NCBI RefSeq assembly: GCF_018618415.1
Contig: NZ_JACSMA010000006.1
Coordinates: 26,853-90,852, forward strand
Origin: Exiguobacterium sp. s146
Lineage (GTDB): Bacteria > Bacillota > Bacilli > Exiguobacteriales > Exiguobacteriaceae
Direction: 5' to 3'
DNA length: 64,000 nt
How positions within the stretch are numbered: the stretch's first letter is position 1; every line of letters starts with the position of its first letter. Position numbers and translations under genes: made by a program. The notes beneath the pieces are model-generated. The model saw nothing but the letters and a program-made list of their open reading frames with translations. It had not been told where the DNA came from and searched no databases. Below, piece by piece: positions 47,900 through 56,935 of the stretch.

Positions 47900-48942
47900 C
47901 TCATGCTTCCTTTCATCATCCGGCGAAGTAAATAGAAGAAGTACGGTGCGCCGATGACGGCCGTCATGACGCCTGTCCGCAACTCATACGGATAAAAGAT
48001 CGTCCGCGCCAGCACGTCCGCCAAAACGACAATCGTCGCCCCGACGAGGAGCGTCGCCCAAATGTACGGCAACTTCAAGCCTTGGCGCGCGATGTGCGGG
48101 GCCATCAGTCCGACGAAGCCGATCGCTCCGACGAACGCGACCCCGATCCCGGCGAGCAAACACGACAACAAGAGCGTGCCCCGCTGTGTGCCTCGGACCG
48201 GCACACCGATGCTCGTCGCGACCGCTTCGCTGATGTGGAGCGGACGGACGTGGCGTTCAATCAAGAAGGCCGCGAGCAAGAACAGGATTGCGAGCGGCAC
48301 CATGATTTTCAGTTGGTTCCAAGTCGCCGCATAGACGGTGCCGGTGAGCCATTGCTGAATGTCGTTTTTCCGGTACACGTTCGAGGCGAGCATCATGAAC
48401 TGAACGATGCCTTGCGAGAAGATGCTAATCCCGATTCCAATCAACGCGAGCCGGACCGGCGGGACACCCCGTTTCAATAAGTAAAACAAGAACGCACCGA
48501 CCGTGAGCGCCCCAGCGAACGAAGCGAACGGGATATAGGCGAGCGGGACGGACAGTTGGTTCGTCCGCTCATCGGTGAAGACGGTGAAGAACGTCGCCGT
48601 CGCCACCCCGGCCCCGCCGACGATGCCGAAAATTTCCGGTGAGGCGAGTTCATTCTTGATGGTGAGCTGTAATAAATGACCGCTGACGGCGAGACACGCA
48701 CCGGCCGTGATGGCCATCAAGACACGTGGCATCCGGAACTCGAATACGACGAGCTCGGCGAACGCGTCACCCGAACCGAGGAAAAGCGACCCGAGCGACG
48801 ACGGGGTCAAGAATGTGTCACCAATGGCGAGCCCCAAATAGAAGGCAATGAACAGACCGGTAAGGAGCGCGACCGCAAGCACAATCTCCCGTTTCCGGAG
48901 CGTGAACGAGAACGGGCCTTTGCGAAAACTGTATGATTTCAT
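47896..48942 (-). CDS. FecCD-family siderophore permease, second subunit
   Basis: 348 aa with about ten helices. FRMPRVLMAITAGACLAVSGHLLQLTIKNELASPEIFGIVGGAGVATATFF is the FecCD signature. AGIGVAFVGAIGFVGLMAPHIARQGLKLPYIW and DVLARTIFYPYELRTGVMTAVIGAPYFFYLL are the conserved C-terminal blocks. It forms a heterodimer with the other permease and overlaps both neighbours by 4 nt. It resembles the second permease of YfiZ-YfhA systems. Confidence 0.92.
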   Translation of the reverse strand: MKSYSFRKGPFSFTLRKREIVLAVALLTGLFIAFYLGLAIGDTFLTPSSLGSLFLGSGDAFAELVVFEFRMPRVLMAITAGACLAVSGHLLQLTIKNELASPEIFGIVGGAGVATATFFTVFTDERTNQLSVPLAYIPFASFAGALTVGAFLFYLLKRGVPPVRLALIGIGISIFSQGIVQFMMLASNVYRKNDIQQWLTGTVYAATWNQLKIMVPLAILFLLAAFLIERHVRPLHISEAVATSIGVPVRGTQRGTLLLSCLLAGIGVAFVGAIGFVGLMAPHIARQGLKLPYIWATLLVGATIVVLADVLARTIFYPYELRTGVMTAVIGAPYFFYLLRRMMKGSMR

Positions 48943-49919
48943 GATTTAAAGACTCCTTGTCTGGCGCTGACTAGATAGATGAAGAACGCGCCTCCGATGA
49001 CGGCGAGCACGACGCCGACGGTCACTTCCCGCGGGAATAAGATGAGACGACCGAAGATATCGGCTGATAACAACAACACACTCCCGAGGAGCGCACTGCC
49101 GGCGAGCCGAGCGAAGAACGCCGTACCGAACATATAGCGTGCAAGATGCGGGGCCAGCAAGCCGACGAAAGCGATGGGACCTGCGAGCGCGACCCCGAAC
49201 GCCGACAAGACGACGGCGAGCGTGACGGCAACGAACTTGATGACACCGACGTTTTGGCCGAGCGACCGGGCGACCTGGTCACCGAGCGACAACGTCTCAA
49301 GTTCTTTACTGATGAGGAGGACGCAAAGACTCGCGACGATCATCCACGGCAACAACGTCGTGACGAGTTCGAGCGAGCGGCCCGCGACCGAGCCCGTCAA
49401 CCAAAACAGCACCTCATCGAGCGCCCCTTCCTCGTAGGCGATAATCGACTGCGTGAACGAGCTGAACAGCGCCGCGAGCGATGCCCCGGCGAGTGTCATA
49501 TACATGACGTTGCCCCCGTTCGCGCTGAGGAGATAGACGATGACCCCGGCGATAAAGGCTCCGACGAGCGCGGCCGATGTGAACGAAGCGATGCTGCTGA
49601 AGCCGAACAACGTCACAAGGACGATGGACAGGCTCGCACCCGCGTTGACCGCCAAAATGTCCGGGGACGCGAGCGGGTTGCGGGTCACGAGTTGGAACAG
49701 CAACCCGGCGAGTCCGAGGACACTGCCGACGAGAAGCGCGACGACGGTTCGCGGAATACGATTGTCGTTGAGCGCAATCATCGCTTGGGACGACGCATCC
49801 GTCCCGAGCGCGAGCACGTCTTGATGGCCGACCGGGATGACCCCGACTCGGAGACTGATATAACTCAATATAGGTAATGCGATGATCAAGGCGAATAGTT
49901 TGATCCATGGTTTCATCAT
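48939..49919 (-). CDS. FecCD-family siderophore permease, first subunit
   Basis: 326 aa with about ten helices: NRIPRTVVALLVGSVLGLAGLLFQLVTRNPLASPDILAVNAGASLSIVL, then AFGVALAGPIAFVGLLAPHLARYMFG, then DIFGRLILFPREVTVGVVLAVIGGAFFIYLVSA. Start ATG 49919 (or 49916) has AGTGAG upstream. It is the first gene of the minus-strand importer operon and shares a Fur-box-containing control region with the divergent binding-protein gene. Confidence 0.92.
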   Translation of the reverse strand: MMKPWIKLFALIIALPILSYISLRVGVIPVGHQDVLALGTDASSQAMIALNDNRIPRTVVALLVGSVLGLAGLLFQLVTRNPLASPDILAVNAGASLSIVLVTLFGFSSIASFTSAALVGAFIAGVIVYLLSANGGNVMYMTLAGASLAALFSSFTQSIIAYEEGALDEVLFWLTGSVAGRSLELVTTLLPWMIVASLCVLLISKELETLSLGDQVARSLGQNVGVIKFVAVTLAVVLSAFGVALAGPIAFVGLLAPHLARYMFGTAFFARLAGSALLGSVLLLSADIFGRLILFPREVTVGVVLAVIGGAFFIYLVSARQGVFKS

Positions 49920-49974
49920 TTGCTCACTTCTTTCCTCTCCTACCATAGCAAAATCTCGCTGTCAGAAAAAGGGG

Positions 49975-50004
49975 TTGACAGTGAGAATCATTATCAACTA
50001 TAGT
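49975..50004 (+). promoter_or_regulatory. Promoter of the siderophore-binding protein with Fur box
   Basis: TTGACA and TATAGT are 18 nt apart. The spacer (about 49981-49996) contains TGAGAATCATTATCA, which matches the Fur 7-1-7 box core, so ferric Fur would block the promoter. The divergent permease operon starts 56 nt away and may share the site. Confidence 0.82.
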
Positions 50005-50044
50005 CAGGGAGGAAATCTTATTAGACAGAGGAGACTTTATACAT

Positions 50045-50980
50045 ATGAAAAAGTTTGTATTAGCACTACTCACGCTCTGCCTCACGGTCGTCCTTGCTGC
50101 TTGCGGCGGGTCGGACGAGACGAGCAACTCGAACGAGTCAGCAGAACAAGAAACGCGCACGGTCGAGCACGCCATGGGCACGGCTGAAGTGCCAGTCGAA
50201 CCGAAACGTGTCGTCGTGTTGACGAACGAAGGGACCGAGGCGCTCATCGCCCTCGGCGTCAAACAAGTCGGCGCCGTCAAATCATGGAACGGTGACCCGT
50301 GGTACCCGCACATCGAATCAGAGATGACAGACGTGACCGAAGTCGGGACGGAGAGCGAGGTCAACCTCGAAGCGATCGCGAAACTCGAGCCAGACCTCAT
50401 CATCGGGACGAAACTTCGCCAAGAGAACATCTATGACAAGTTGAACGCCATCGCGCCGACGGTCATGTCGGAGACGCTCAAAGGCGACTGGCAAGAGAAC
50501 TTCGCACTCTACGCGAACGCCCTCAACCTTGAGGACAAAGGAAACGATGTCTTGGCAGACTACGAGCAGCACGTCGAAGACACGAAAGCCGAGCTCGGCG
50601 ACGCTGTGAACAAAGAGCTCTCGGTCGTACGCTTCCTTCCTGGCGCATCACGCATCTACTTCACGGACAGCTTCTCAGGTGTCATCTTGGGCGACGTCGG
50701 CATCAAACGCCCGGCATCACAAGACCGTACCGAGTTTGCGGAAGAAATCACGATGGAACGCATCCCGGAGATGGATGGCGACCATATCGTCTACTTCACA
50801 TACGGTGGAGCGGACGGATCAAAGACAGCCGAAGAGTGGCAGTCGAACCAACTTTGGAAAGACCTCGACGCCGTCAAGGCGGGCGAAGTGACCGAAGTGA
50901 GCGACGACACGTGGAACACGTCAGGCGGCGTCTTGTCAGCCAACGAAGTGCTCGACGAACTCGTCACCATTTTGAAATAA
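50045..50980 (+). CDS. Iron-siderophore ABC transporter substrate-binding lipoprotein (YfiY/FecB type)
   Basis: A 311-aa lipoprotein: signal MKKFVLALLTLCLTVVLAACGGS with lipobox LAAC, a Ser/Glu linker, then the type III binding-protein fold (VEPKRVVVLTNEGTEALIALGVKQVGAVKSW, LEAIAKLEPDLIIGT, APTVMSETLKGDWQENFALYANALNLEDKG, ELSVVRFLPGASRIYFTDSFSGVILGDVGIKRP). It delivers hydroxamate- or carboxylate-type ferric siderophores to the FecCD permeases by analogy with YfiY. The gene is divergent from the permease operon and Fur-controlled. Confidence 0.92.
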   Translation: MKKFVLALLTLCLTVVLAACGGSDETSNSNESAEQETRTVEHAMGTAEVPVEPKRVVVLTNEGTEALIALGVKQVGAVKSWNGDPWYPHIESEMTDVTEVGTESEVNLEAIAKLEPDLIIGTKLRQENIYDKLNAIAPTVMSETLKGDWQENFALYANALNLEDKGNDVLADYEQHVEDTKAELGDAVNKELSVVRFLPGASRIYFTDSFSGVILGDVGIKRPASQDRTEFAEEITMERIPEMDGDHIVYFTYGGADGSKTAEEWQSNQLWKDLDAVKAGEVTEVSDDTWNTSGGVLSANEVLDELVTILK

Positions 50981-50982
50981 GC

Positions 50983-51009
50983 GAAAGCGCGCCGAATTGG
51001 CGCGCTTTT
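50983..51009 (+). terminator. Rho-independent terminator
   Basis: AAAGCGCGC pairs with GCGCGCTTT around CGAATTG, followed by TT. It ends the binding-protein gene. Confidence 0.85.
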
Positions 51010-51064
51010 TGCTGAGGTCATATGGTAAAATTTTCATATCACACTGAAGATAGGAGCCACACTC

Positions 51065-51247
51065 ATGCAACGTCCACTTCGCAAATCTGCCACGAACCGC
51101 TCCCTGTCCGGGGTCTGTGGTGGCATCGCCGAGTACTTCGACCTGTCGCCGCTCGGTGTCCGCCTGCTCTTTTTGATTGTGCCGGGGAACGTCCTCATCT
51201 ACATGATTCTCGCCAACTCGATGAAGGACGCCCCACGCTATTTATAA
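51065..51247 (+). CDS. PspC-domain small membrane protein
   Basis: 60 aa: LRKSATNRSLSGVCGGIAEYFDLSPLGVRLLFLIVPGNVLIYMILANSMKD is a complete PspC domain, with G-V-C-G-G-I-A-E-Y and one membrane helix. ATAGGAGCC precedes ATG 51065. PspC-type proteins are linked to membrane stress responses in other bacteria; no partner genes are nearby. Confidence 0.87.
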   Translation: MQRPLRKSATNRSLSGVCGGIAEYFDLSPLGVRLLFLIVPGNVLIYMILANSMKDAPRYL

Positions 51248-51249
51248 AA

Positions 51250-51284
51250 AAACTCGGAAGCCGCGGCTCCCGAGTTTTTTTATG
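51250..51284. terminator. Bidirectional Rho-independent terminator
   Basis: ACTCGG-AGCC pairs with GGCT-CCGAGT across a short GCGC-rich centre, with A and T runs on both sides. Confidence 0.83.
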
Positions 51285-52626
51285 CGTTGACTTTATCTTT
51301 CATCGCCTCGAGCGCCCCACTGTTGATGAAGTGCCATGGCTTGTTGTAATGCGGTTGGAAGAAGAAGTCGACATAGGCGAGCTCTTCGACCGTCATCTCG
51401 TTTTGGATGGCGAGCGACAACGTGTTGACTGCTTGTGTCATATCCGCTTTCGAGAGCACTTGTCCCCCAACGACGCGATGTGTGCCGATTTCATAGACAA
51501 GTTTGAACTGGACCGGTTCAGCCGTCGGCATGAACTCCGGACGGTACGCATCCTCAATCACGACGCTCTCGACATCGAGACCGAACAGGCCGGCCGCTTC
51601 TTCCGTCAGACCTGATGAGGCGATGTTCCAATCATACAGGCGAAGACCCGACGTCCCTTGCGTCCCTTGGTAACGGACACGCGGTGTGATCAAGTTCTCG
51701 GCGACGAGCGTCCCCATGCGGACCGCGTTCGTGGCGAGCGGGATATAGGCGTGTGTGCGCGCCGGGTTGTAATAGACGGCACAGCTGTCACCTGCGGCGA
51801 AGACGTCCGGGTTGCTCGTGCGCATATACTCGTCGACGATGATCGCGCCGTTGCCGAGCATGTCGACTTGGCCTTCGAGCAGTCCTGTGTTCGGGCGGAA
51901 GCCGACACAGAGGATGACGAGGTCGGCCTCAAACTCACCTTTGTCGGTCACGACGTGCGTGACGTTCCCGTCTGTCCCACGGAACGCTTCGACCGTCTGG
52001 CCGAGCTCGAGGTCGATGCCGCGTGACGTCATGTCCGTCTCGAGTTGATCCGTGAACGACTTATCGAGATACTTGTTCAAGATGCGATCGGCGCTATCGA
52101 TGAACGTGACGTGTTTGCCGTACACTTCGAACGCCTCGACGAGCTCGACGCCGATGTAACCGGCACCGATGACGGCGATGTTCGTCGCATCTTTCGCCCG
52201 CTCGATGATGCGCTGGGCGTGGCCATAGTTTTTGCAGAGCTCAATCCCAGTCATCTCGATGCCCGGAAGCGTTGGGACAATCGGCCATGAACCAGTCGTG
52301 ACAATCAACCGGTCGAACGTGTCGTACACGTCTTCCCCTGTCTCGAGGTTTTTCGCATGGACCGTCTTCGCTTCCGTATCGATGTTCAACACGTCATGCT
52401 TCATGCGCATCGTCGCACCGAGTTCTTCGAGTTCGGTCGGTGACGCATAGAAGAGCTCTTCGGCACGTTTGACGACACCGCCGACGTGAAGGGCAATCCC
52501 ACACGAGAGGAAGCTGACGTTATCGTTGCGCTCATACACCGTGATATCTAGATTGTCGTGCTTGGCGAGTAATCCTTTGACAGCTGCTGTTCCTGCGTGT
52601 GTACATCCGATGACTGCGATTTTCAT
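51280..52626 (-). CDS. nox: FAD-dependent NADH oxidase (Nox/CoA-disulfide reductase family)
   Basis: 448 aa. N-terminal FAD-binding MKIAVIGCTHAGTAAVKGLL, redox-active Cys42 in VSFLSCGIALHVGG, NAD-binding NIAVIGAGYIGVELVEAFEVYGKHVTFID near 150-180, FAD contact NPDVFAAGDSC, and a C-terminal dimerisation domain with YVDFFFQPHYNKPWHFIN. The single Cys42 motif suits a water-forming NADH oxidase that regenerates NAD+. AAGGAGAG precedes ATG 52626; upstream in-frame codons cross the Rex box. Redox control by Rex is likely. Confidence 0.9.
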   Translation of the reverse strand: MKIAVIGCTHAGTAAVKGLLAKHDNLDITVYERNDNVSFLSCGIALHVGGVVKRAEELFYASPTELEELGATMRMKHDVLNIDTEAKTVHAKNLETGEDVYDTFDRLIVTTGSWPIVPTLPGIEMTGIELCKNYGHAQRIIERAKDATNIAVIGAGYIGVELVEAFEVYGKHVTFIDSADRILNKYLDKSFTDQLETDMTSRGIDLELGQTVEAFRGTDGNVTHVVTDKGEFEADLVILCVGFRPNTGLLEGQVDMLGNGAIIVDEYMRTSNPDVFAAGDSCAVYYNPARTHAYIPLATNAVRMGTLVAENLITPRVRYQGTQGTSGLRLYDWNIASSGLTEEAAGLFGLDVESVVIEDAYRPEFMPTAEPVQFKLVYEIGTHRVVGGQVLSKADMTQAVNTLSLAIQNEMTVEELAYVDFFFQPHYNKPWHFINSGALEAMKDKVNA

Positions 52627-52664
52627 ATGGTTGTCTCTCCTTTGAGTGTTAGGCAAGTTAGTGT

Positions 52665-52682
52665 TTGTGATAAATATCACAT
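52665..52682. promoter_or_regulatory. Rex box upstream of the NADH oxidase
   Basis: TTGTGATAAATATCACAT matches the Rex operator pattern TTGTGAAWWWWTTCACAA at most positions. It lies between the putative promoter and the nox start. Rex itself is encoded at 54228-54884. Confidence 0.82.
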
Positions 52683-52697
52683 TTACTTTCTGAACTT

Positions 52698-52727
52698 AGT
52701 GTACTATTTCACAAGAAGGTTTGACAA
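52698..52727 (-). promoter_or_regulatory. nox promoter with a second Rex-like half-site
   Basis: On the minus strand TTGTCA and TACACT are 18 nt apart. The spacer contains TTGTGAAATAGTACAC, a one-sided match to the Rex operator. Confidence 0.55.
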
Positions 52728-52787
52728 CCCCTTTGCTCACTTTTTCACGTAATTTTGTCTAAAGTTTGAACGGCTCGTGTGACGACA

Positions 52788-52814
52788 AAAAACCGCTCCG
52801 CGACCGGAACGGTT
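52788..52814 (-). terminator. Rho-independent terminator
   Basis: On the minus strand AACCGTTCCG pairs with CGGAGCGGTT around GTCG, followed by TTTTTT. Confidence 0.83.
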
Positions 52815-52817
52815 GGT

Positions 52818-53111
52818 TCATGAATTCGTCGTGCGTCTTACTTTAAACCATTGATAGATGACGACACCGATATAAGTGAGGAGACCGATTACGTACAGAC
52901 TGAAGCCGATCATAATCCAGCCCAGCGCGTCCCAACCGCGAACGAGGACGATTCCGATGATACAAGATACGTATCCCACGGCGAGCAACGTCAACGAGAA
53001 GACGAACCTTCGCTTAAATCGTGACTTCAAAAAGCTTAGCACGGCAATCAATAGAATCGTCGTCAACACACCGATGATGATGAGTTCATCCCCATAGTAC
53101 TCCCCAGCCAC
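52818..53111 (-). CDS. Hypothetical three-helix membrane protein
   Basis: 97 aa with helices ELIIIGVLTTILLIAVLSFL, FVFSLTLLAVGYVSCIIGIVLV and WIMIGFSLYVIGLLTYIGVVIYQW, and basic linkers (KSRFKRR, FKVRRTTNS). GTG 53111 is chosen because AGGGGGAG lies 5 nt upstream; the frame is open to an ATG at 53147 with no site. It is monocistronic, between nox and tatC. No family is recognised. Confidence 0.6.
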   Translation of the reverse strand: MAGEYYGDELIIIGVLTTILLIAVLSFLKSRFKRRFVFSLTLLAVGYVSCIIGIVLVRGWDALGWIMIGFSLYVIGLLTYIGVVIYQWFKVRRTTNS

Positions 53112-53192
53112 AGCTTCTCCCCCTGCATTATGTTTAAGTAGTTTCATCGTATCACGTCAGGCCCTTGCTATCTTGATTATGAAATATGAAAA

Positions 53193-53220
53193 AGCATCGT
53201 CCCTTCCAGGAACGATGCTC
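53193..53220 (-). terminator. Rho-independent terminator of the rex-tat unit
   Basis: On the minus strand AGCATCGTTCC pairs with GGGACGATGCT around TGGAA, followed by TTTTTC. The stem overlaps the tatC stop. Confidence 0.83.
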
Positions 53221-54007
53221 ACTTCTCATTCATTTGTTTCATCAAATCGACTTGCTCTTTCACCATCGCCTCTTTCTCACGTCGGAGCACGCCCCGATAC
53301 GTGATGCGGGAAATCGATAAACTGATCTCGTACAAGAAGAAGAGTGGCAGTGACACCATGAGGTGCGACGTCAAATCCGGCGGCGTGATGAACGCGGCGA
53401 CGACGAACAAGGCGAAGTACGCATACTTCCGAATCGATGAGAGGAAGTACGGTGTCACGACACCGATGCGCGTCAAGAACATCGTCACGACCGGCAACTG
53501 GAACAACAATCCGAACGGGATCGTCAGTTGCAACAAGAACGTGAAATAGTTCGACGCCCCGATGATTTGTGTCAGCCCGAGGTCTTGCCCGAGGTCCGTC
53601 GAGATATCGAGGACGAGCGGGAACAACCAGTAATAGGCGAACGCCAAACCGACGAGAAACAAGATGAAGATGATCGGAATGTACGCGAGCGTCGCTTTCC
53701 GCTCATTCGGATGCAGACCAGGTGCGACGAACGCCCACAGTTGATACAGTAGAAACGGACCGGATGCGACAAGCCCGATGACGAGCGCCAAGTTCAAGTA
53801 AATCATGAGCGGGTCCGCGACCCCAAAGGCGTTCAGTTCGAGCCCTCGTTCGACGAGGTCCGCCTGCAGATAAGCGAGCACGTATTTGACACTCGGCAAA
53901 GCGATGAGAAAGAAAGCAAAGACGACAAATGCCGACAGCATCAGTCGTCTCCGCAGCTCTGTCAAGTGATCGGACAGTGCCCGTTCTTGATCAGGTTGAT
54001 GATTCAT
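53219..54007 (-). CDS. tatC: Sec-independent (Tat) translocase subunit TatC
   Basis: A 262-aa polytopic receptor for twin-arginine signal peptides. ALSDHLTELRRRLMLSAFVVFAFFLIA carries the conserved H-x-x-E-L-R-x-R. Six helices follow with GPFLLYQLWAFVAPGLHPNERK and FGLLFQLPVVTMFLTRIGVV. It ends in a charged tail KQMNEK. Two bases separate it from tatA. Together they form a minimal TatA-TatC system, as in B. subtilis TatAy-TatCy. Confidence 0.93.
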   Translation of the reverse strand: MNHQPDQERALSDHLTELRRRLMLSAFVVFAFFLIALPSVKYVLAYLQADLVERGLELNAFGVADPLMIYLNLALVIGLVASGPFLLYQLWAFVAPGLHPNERKATLAYIPIIFILFLVGLAFAYYWLFPLVLDISTDLGQDLGLTQIIGASNYFTFLLQLTIPFGLLFQLPVVTMFLTRIGVVTPYFLSSIRKYAYFALFVVAAFITPPDLTSHLMVSLPLFFLYEISLSISRITYRGVLRREKEAMVKEQVDLMKQMNEK

Positions 54008-54009
54008 GA

Positions 54010-54228
54010 TTACTGCTCTTTCTTCTCAAGTTCTTTCTTATCTTTCTCGTCATGTTCGTTCATCATACCGTTCGTGGCATTTTTGAACTCACGGAGCGTT
54101 TGTCCGGCGGCGCGTCCGAATTCAGGCAATTTCTTCGGCCCGAAGATGATGAGCGCGACGATGGCGATAATGAAGATACTTGCTCCCCCAGGAATACCGA
54201 CGACGAGCAACGATGATAGTAATTCCAT
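54010..54228 (-). CDS. tatA: Sec-independent translocase subunit TatA
   Basis: 72 aa: one N-terminal helix ([16 protein letters not shown]) followed by the amphipathic helix [23 protein letters not shown] with the F-G-P-K-K-L-P-E hinge, and a charged tail. Its ATG overlaps the rex stop (TAATG), so it is coupled to rex. Confidence 0.92.
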   Translation of the reverse strand: MELLSSLLVVGIPGGASIFIIAIVALIIFGPKKLPEFGRAAGQTLREFKNATNGMMNEHDEKDKKELEKKEQ

Positions 54229-54884
54229 TATTGATGGACCCCCTCAGCAGATGGATAGTGTTGCATAAAGTAAATGAGCGACTGGAGTTCGATCGACAAG
54301 TCGATATGATGGACGCGGACCGTATCCGGCACCGTGAGTCGGGCCGGTGTGAAGTTCAAGATGCCTTTGATCCCGAAGCGGACCAAGTCGTCCGCGACAG
54401 GCTGTGCATAGGCAGATGGCACCGTTAAAATGGCGACGTCAATCTTGTTCTGTTTCATAATCTGTTCCATCTCATCCACGTGATGAATCGGGACACCGGA
54501 CATCGTCGTGCCGACTTTTGTCTCGTCTGCGTCGAACCCGACGACGATATGTGTGTTATTGTTTTTAAGGAAGTTATAGTTGACGAAAGCTGTCCCAAGA
54601 TGACCAACCCCGACTAAAGCGACGTTCGTAATCTCGTCCTGATTCAGTGTCTTACGGAAAAAGTCTAACAGATACTGTACGTTATAGCCATATCCCTTTT
54701 TCCCGAGCGCACCGAAGTACGAAAAATCACGACGGATCGTGGCCGAATCGACCTTGACCGCCTCGCTCAGTTCAGCAGAAGAGACACGCTGTTTTCCTGA
54801 TGAATGTAGGCTTTGGATAAACCGATAGTATAGTGGCAACCGTTTGGCTGTCGCTTGCGGAATCTTTGGTTCGTTTTGACTCAA
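54228..54884 (-). CDS. rex: Redox-sensing transcriptional repressor Rex
   Basis: A 218-aa NADH/NAD+ sensor. The N-terminal winged helix has [62 protein letters not shown]. The Rossmann domain has [20 protein letters not shown] and [36 protein letters not shown] 54884 is chosen from AAAGGAGG 9 nt upstream and because family members start M-x-x-x-x-x-K-I-P-Q-A-T. It likely controls nox through the box at 52665. Confidence 0.95.
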   Translation of the reverse strand: MSQNEPKIPQATAKRLPLYYRFIQSLHSSGKQRVSSAELSEAVKVDSATIRRDFSYFGALGKKGYGYNVQYLLDFFRKTLNQDEITNVALVGVGHLGTAFVNYNFLKNNNTHIVVGFDADETKVGTTMSGVPIHHVDEMEQIMKQNKIDVAILTVPSAYAQPVADDLVRFGIKGILNFTPARLTVPDTVRVHHIDLSIELQSLIYFMQHYPSAEGVHQ

Positions 54885-55033
54885 CGGAAAGAGCCTCCTT
54901 TTTACGACGCGTTTCAAACGAATCTAATTTCATACACCTTGATTGTAAACGAATTCACATAACCACTCAACGAATATACCTGAAAAGACTAAAAAATACA
55001 GTATACTAAATAGAGAGAAAGGGGTTTTTTCAC

Positions 55034-56935
55034 TTGATCCTACTGCAAGTCAATAACTTATCCAAATCGTTCGGCGTCGAGCCGATTTTAGAGAACGTCA
55101 AACTCGAGATTCAAGAAGGCGAACGCGTCGCGCTCGTCGGCCGCAACGGTGCCGGCAAGTCGACACTGCTCAAAGTCATCGCCGGGGAATACAACTATGA
55201 CTCTGGCGATATCATGAAACCAAAAGACGTGACCATCGGCTATCTCGCCCAAGATTCAGGGTTAGAGTCAAACGAGACGATGTGGAACGAGATGCTCACC
55301 GTCTTCACCGATTTAATCGAACAAGAGAAGACGCTCCGTCGCATGGAGCAAGACATGGGCAGTGAACGTATCTTGAACGACCCGGTCGCCTACGAGCGCC
55401 TGCTCACCGCCTATGATGAAGAGCAGCACACGTTCAAGGATCGTGGCGGATATCAGTACGAGGCGACGATTCGTTCCATCCTTCACGGGATGCGGTTCTA
55501 TCCGGACGACTTCGAACGCCGCATCGATACGCTCTCCGGCGGACAGCGGACACGTCTCGCTCTCGCGAAGATGCTGCTCCAAAGTCCAGACCTGCTCATT
55601 TTGGATGAGCCGACGAACCACTTGGACATCGAGACACTCGGCTGGCTCGAGAAGTATTTGAGCGGCTATAAAGGCGCCGTCCTCATCGTCTCCCACGACC
55701 GCTACTTCCTCGATCGCGTCGTATCGGTCGTCTATGAGCTGTCCCGCCACCGCAGCCGTCGCTTCGTCGGCAACTACACGAAGTACCTTGAACAGAAGGC
55801 TGCCATTTACGAGCAAGAGAAGAAGCAGTTCGAGTCGCAACAAGAAGAGATCGCCAAGATGCAGGACTTCATTCAGCGTAACATCGCCCGGGCGACGACG
55901 ACGAAGCGGGCCCAGAGCGTCCGCAAACGTCTCGAGAAAGTCGACCGGATGGAAGCGCCGGACGGTGATGAGCGCAGTGCCGTCCTCTCGTTCTCAATCA
56001 AACGTCAAAGCGGGAACGACGTATTGAGCGGCAGCGACCTTGCCATCGGCTATGAAGAACCGATCGCCCAACATCTCCGCTTCCAATTGCAGCGCGGCGA
56101 ATCGGTCGCCCTCGTCGGCCCGAACGGAGTCGGCAAATCAACGCTCCTGAAAGTGTTGACGAAACAACAGCCGCCCCTTACCGGTGACATCCGCTACGGC
56201 ACCGGCGTCGAAATCGGCTACTACGACCAGGAACAACAAAACTTGTCGGACGCCAACCGTGTTATCGACGAGATTTGGAACGACTGGCCGCTCATGCGCG
56301 AACAAGAAGTGCGGAGCCTGCTTGGACAGTTCCTGTTCAGCGGTGACGACGTCATGAAACGTGTCCATGAATTGTCGGGTGGGGAACGGGCCCGCTTGAC
56401 GCTCGCGAAACTAAAGCTCGAGCAACCGAACTTGCTCATCTTGGATGAGCCGACGAACCACTTGGACCTCGATTCGAAGATGATTCTCGAGAACGCCCTC
56501 GTCGACTATCCGGGCACAATTCTGTTCGTGTCGCACGACCGCTACTTCATCGACCGGCTCGCGACGCGCGTCTTAGAGATCACGCCGAACGGCATCGACG
56601 AGTATCTCGGCGATTATTCATATTACGTCGAGAAGAAAGAAGAACTCGAAGACCTGGCCCGACTCGCCCGCGAAGAGACGAAACAAGTCATCGTCAAGAA
56701 GCAACGCGCCGACAAGGAACAGCAACGCGAAGAACGCCGGATGAAACAACGGATCGAGGAAATCGAACTCACGATCGAACAACACGAGGCGCGTCTCGAG
56801 GAAATCGAACAGCTGTTGTGTGAACCGGACGTCTTCAACGACTTCGCCCGGGCACAGGAACTGTCGACCGAGTCCGACGCGACGAAAGAATCGATCACGG
56901 CACTGTACGCAGAATGGGAGGAGCTCCATTCATGA
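55034..56935 (+). CDS. ydiF: ABC-F family ATPase (YdiF-like)
   Basis: A 633-aa soluble protein with two ABC domains and no membrane domain. Walker A motifs are GRNGAGKST (about 37) and GPNGVGKST (about 357), the signatures are LSGGQRTRLALA and LSGGERARLTLA, and both Walker B motifs read LLILDEPTNHLD. The linker (about 250-300) is charged, and a C-terminal coiled coil (about 540-633) is rich in Glu, Arg and Lys. ABC-F proteins act on the ribosome. TTG 55034 follows AAAGGGG. It is adjacent to rex, as in B. subtilis. Confidence 0.93.
   Translation: MILLQVNNLSKSFGVEPILENVKLEIQEGERVALVGRNGAGKSTLLKVIAGEYNYDSGDIMKPKDVTIGYLAQDSGLESNETMWNEMLTVFTDLIEQEKTLRRMEQDMGSERILNDPVAYERLLTAYDEEQHTFKDRGGYQYEATIRSILHGMRFYPDDFERRIDTLSGGQRTRLALAKMLLQSPDLLILDEPTNHLDIETLGWLEKYLSGYKGAVLIVSHDRYFLDRVVSVVYELSRHRSRRFVGNYTKYLEQKAAIYEQEKKQFESQQEEIAKMQDFIQRNIARATTTKRAQSVRKRLEKVDRMEAPDGDERSAVLSFSIKRQSGNDVLSGSDLAIGYEEPIAQHLRFQLQRGESVALVGPNGVGKSTLLKVLTKQQPPLTGDIRYGTGVEIGYYDQEQQNLSDANRVIDEIWNDWPLMREQEVRSLLGQFLFSGDDVMKRVHELSGGERARLTLAKLKLEQPNLLILDEPTNHLDLDSKMILENALVDYPGTILFVSHDRYFIDRLATRVLEITPNGIDEYLGDYSYYVEKKEELEDLARLAREETKQVIVKKQRADKEQQREERRMKQRIEEIELTIEQHEARLEEIEQLLCEPDVFNDFARAQELSTESDATKESITALYAEWEELHS

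Noticed and set aside
49146..49877. Long plus-strand open frame opposite the FecCD permease (243 aa)
   Set aside because: Highly charged R/D/E-rich composition is the antisense shadow of a GC-biased membrane gene; it has no ribosome-binding site.
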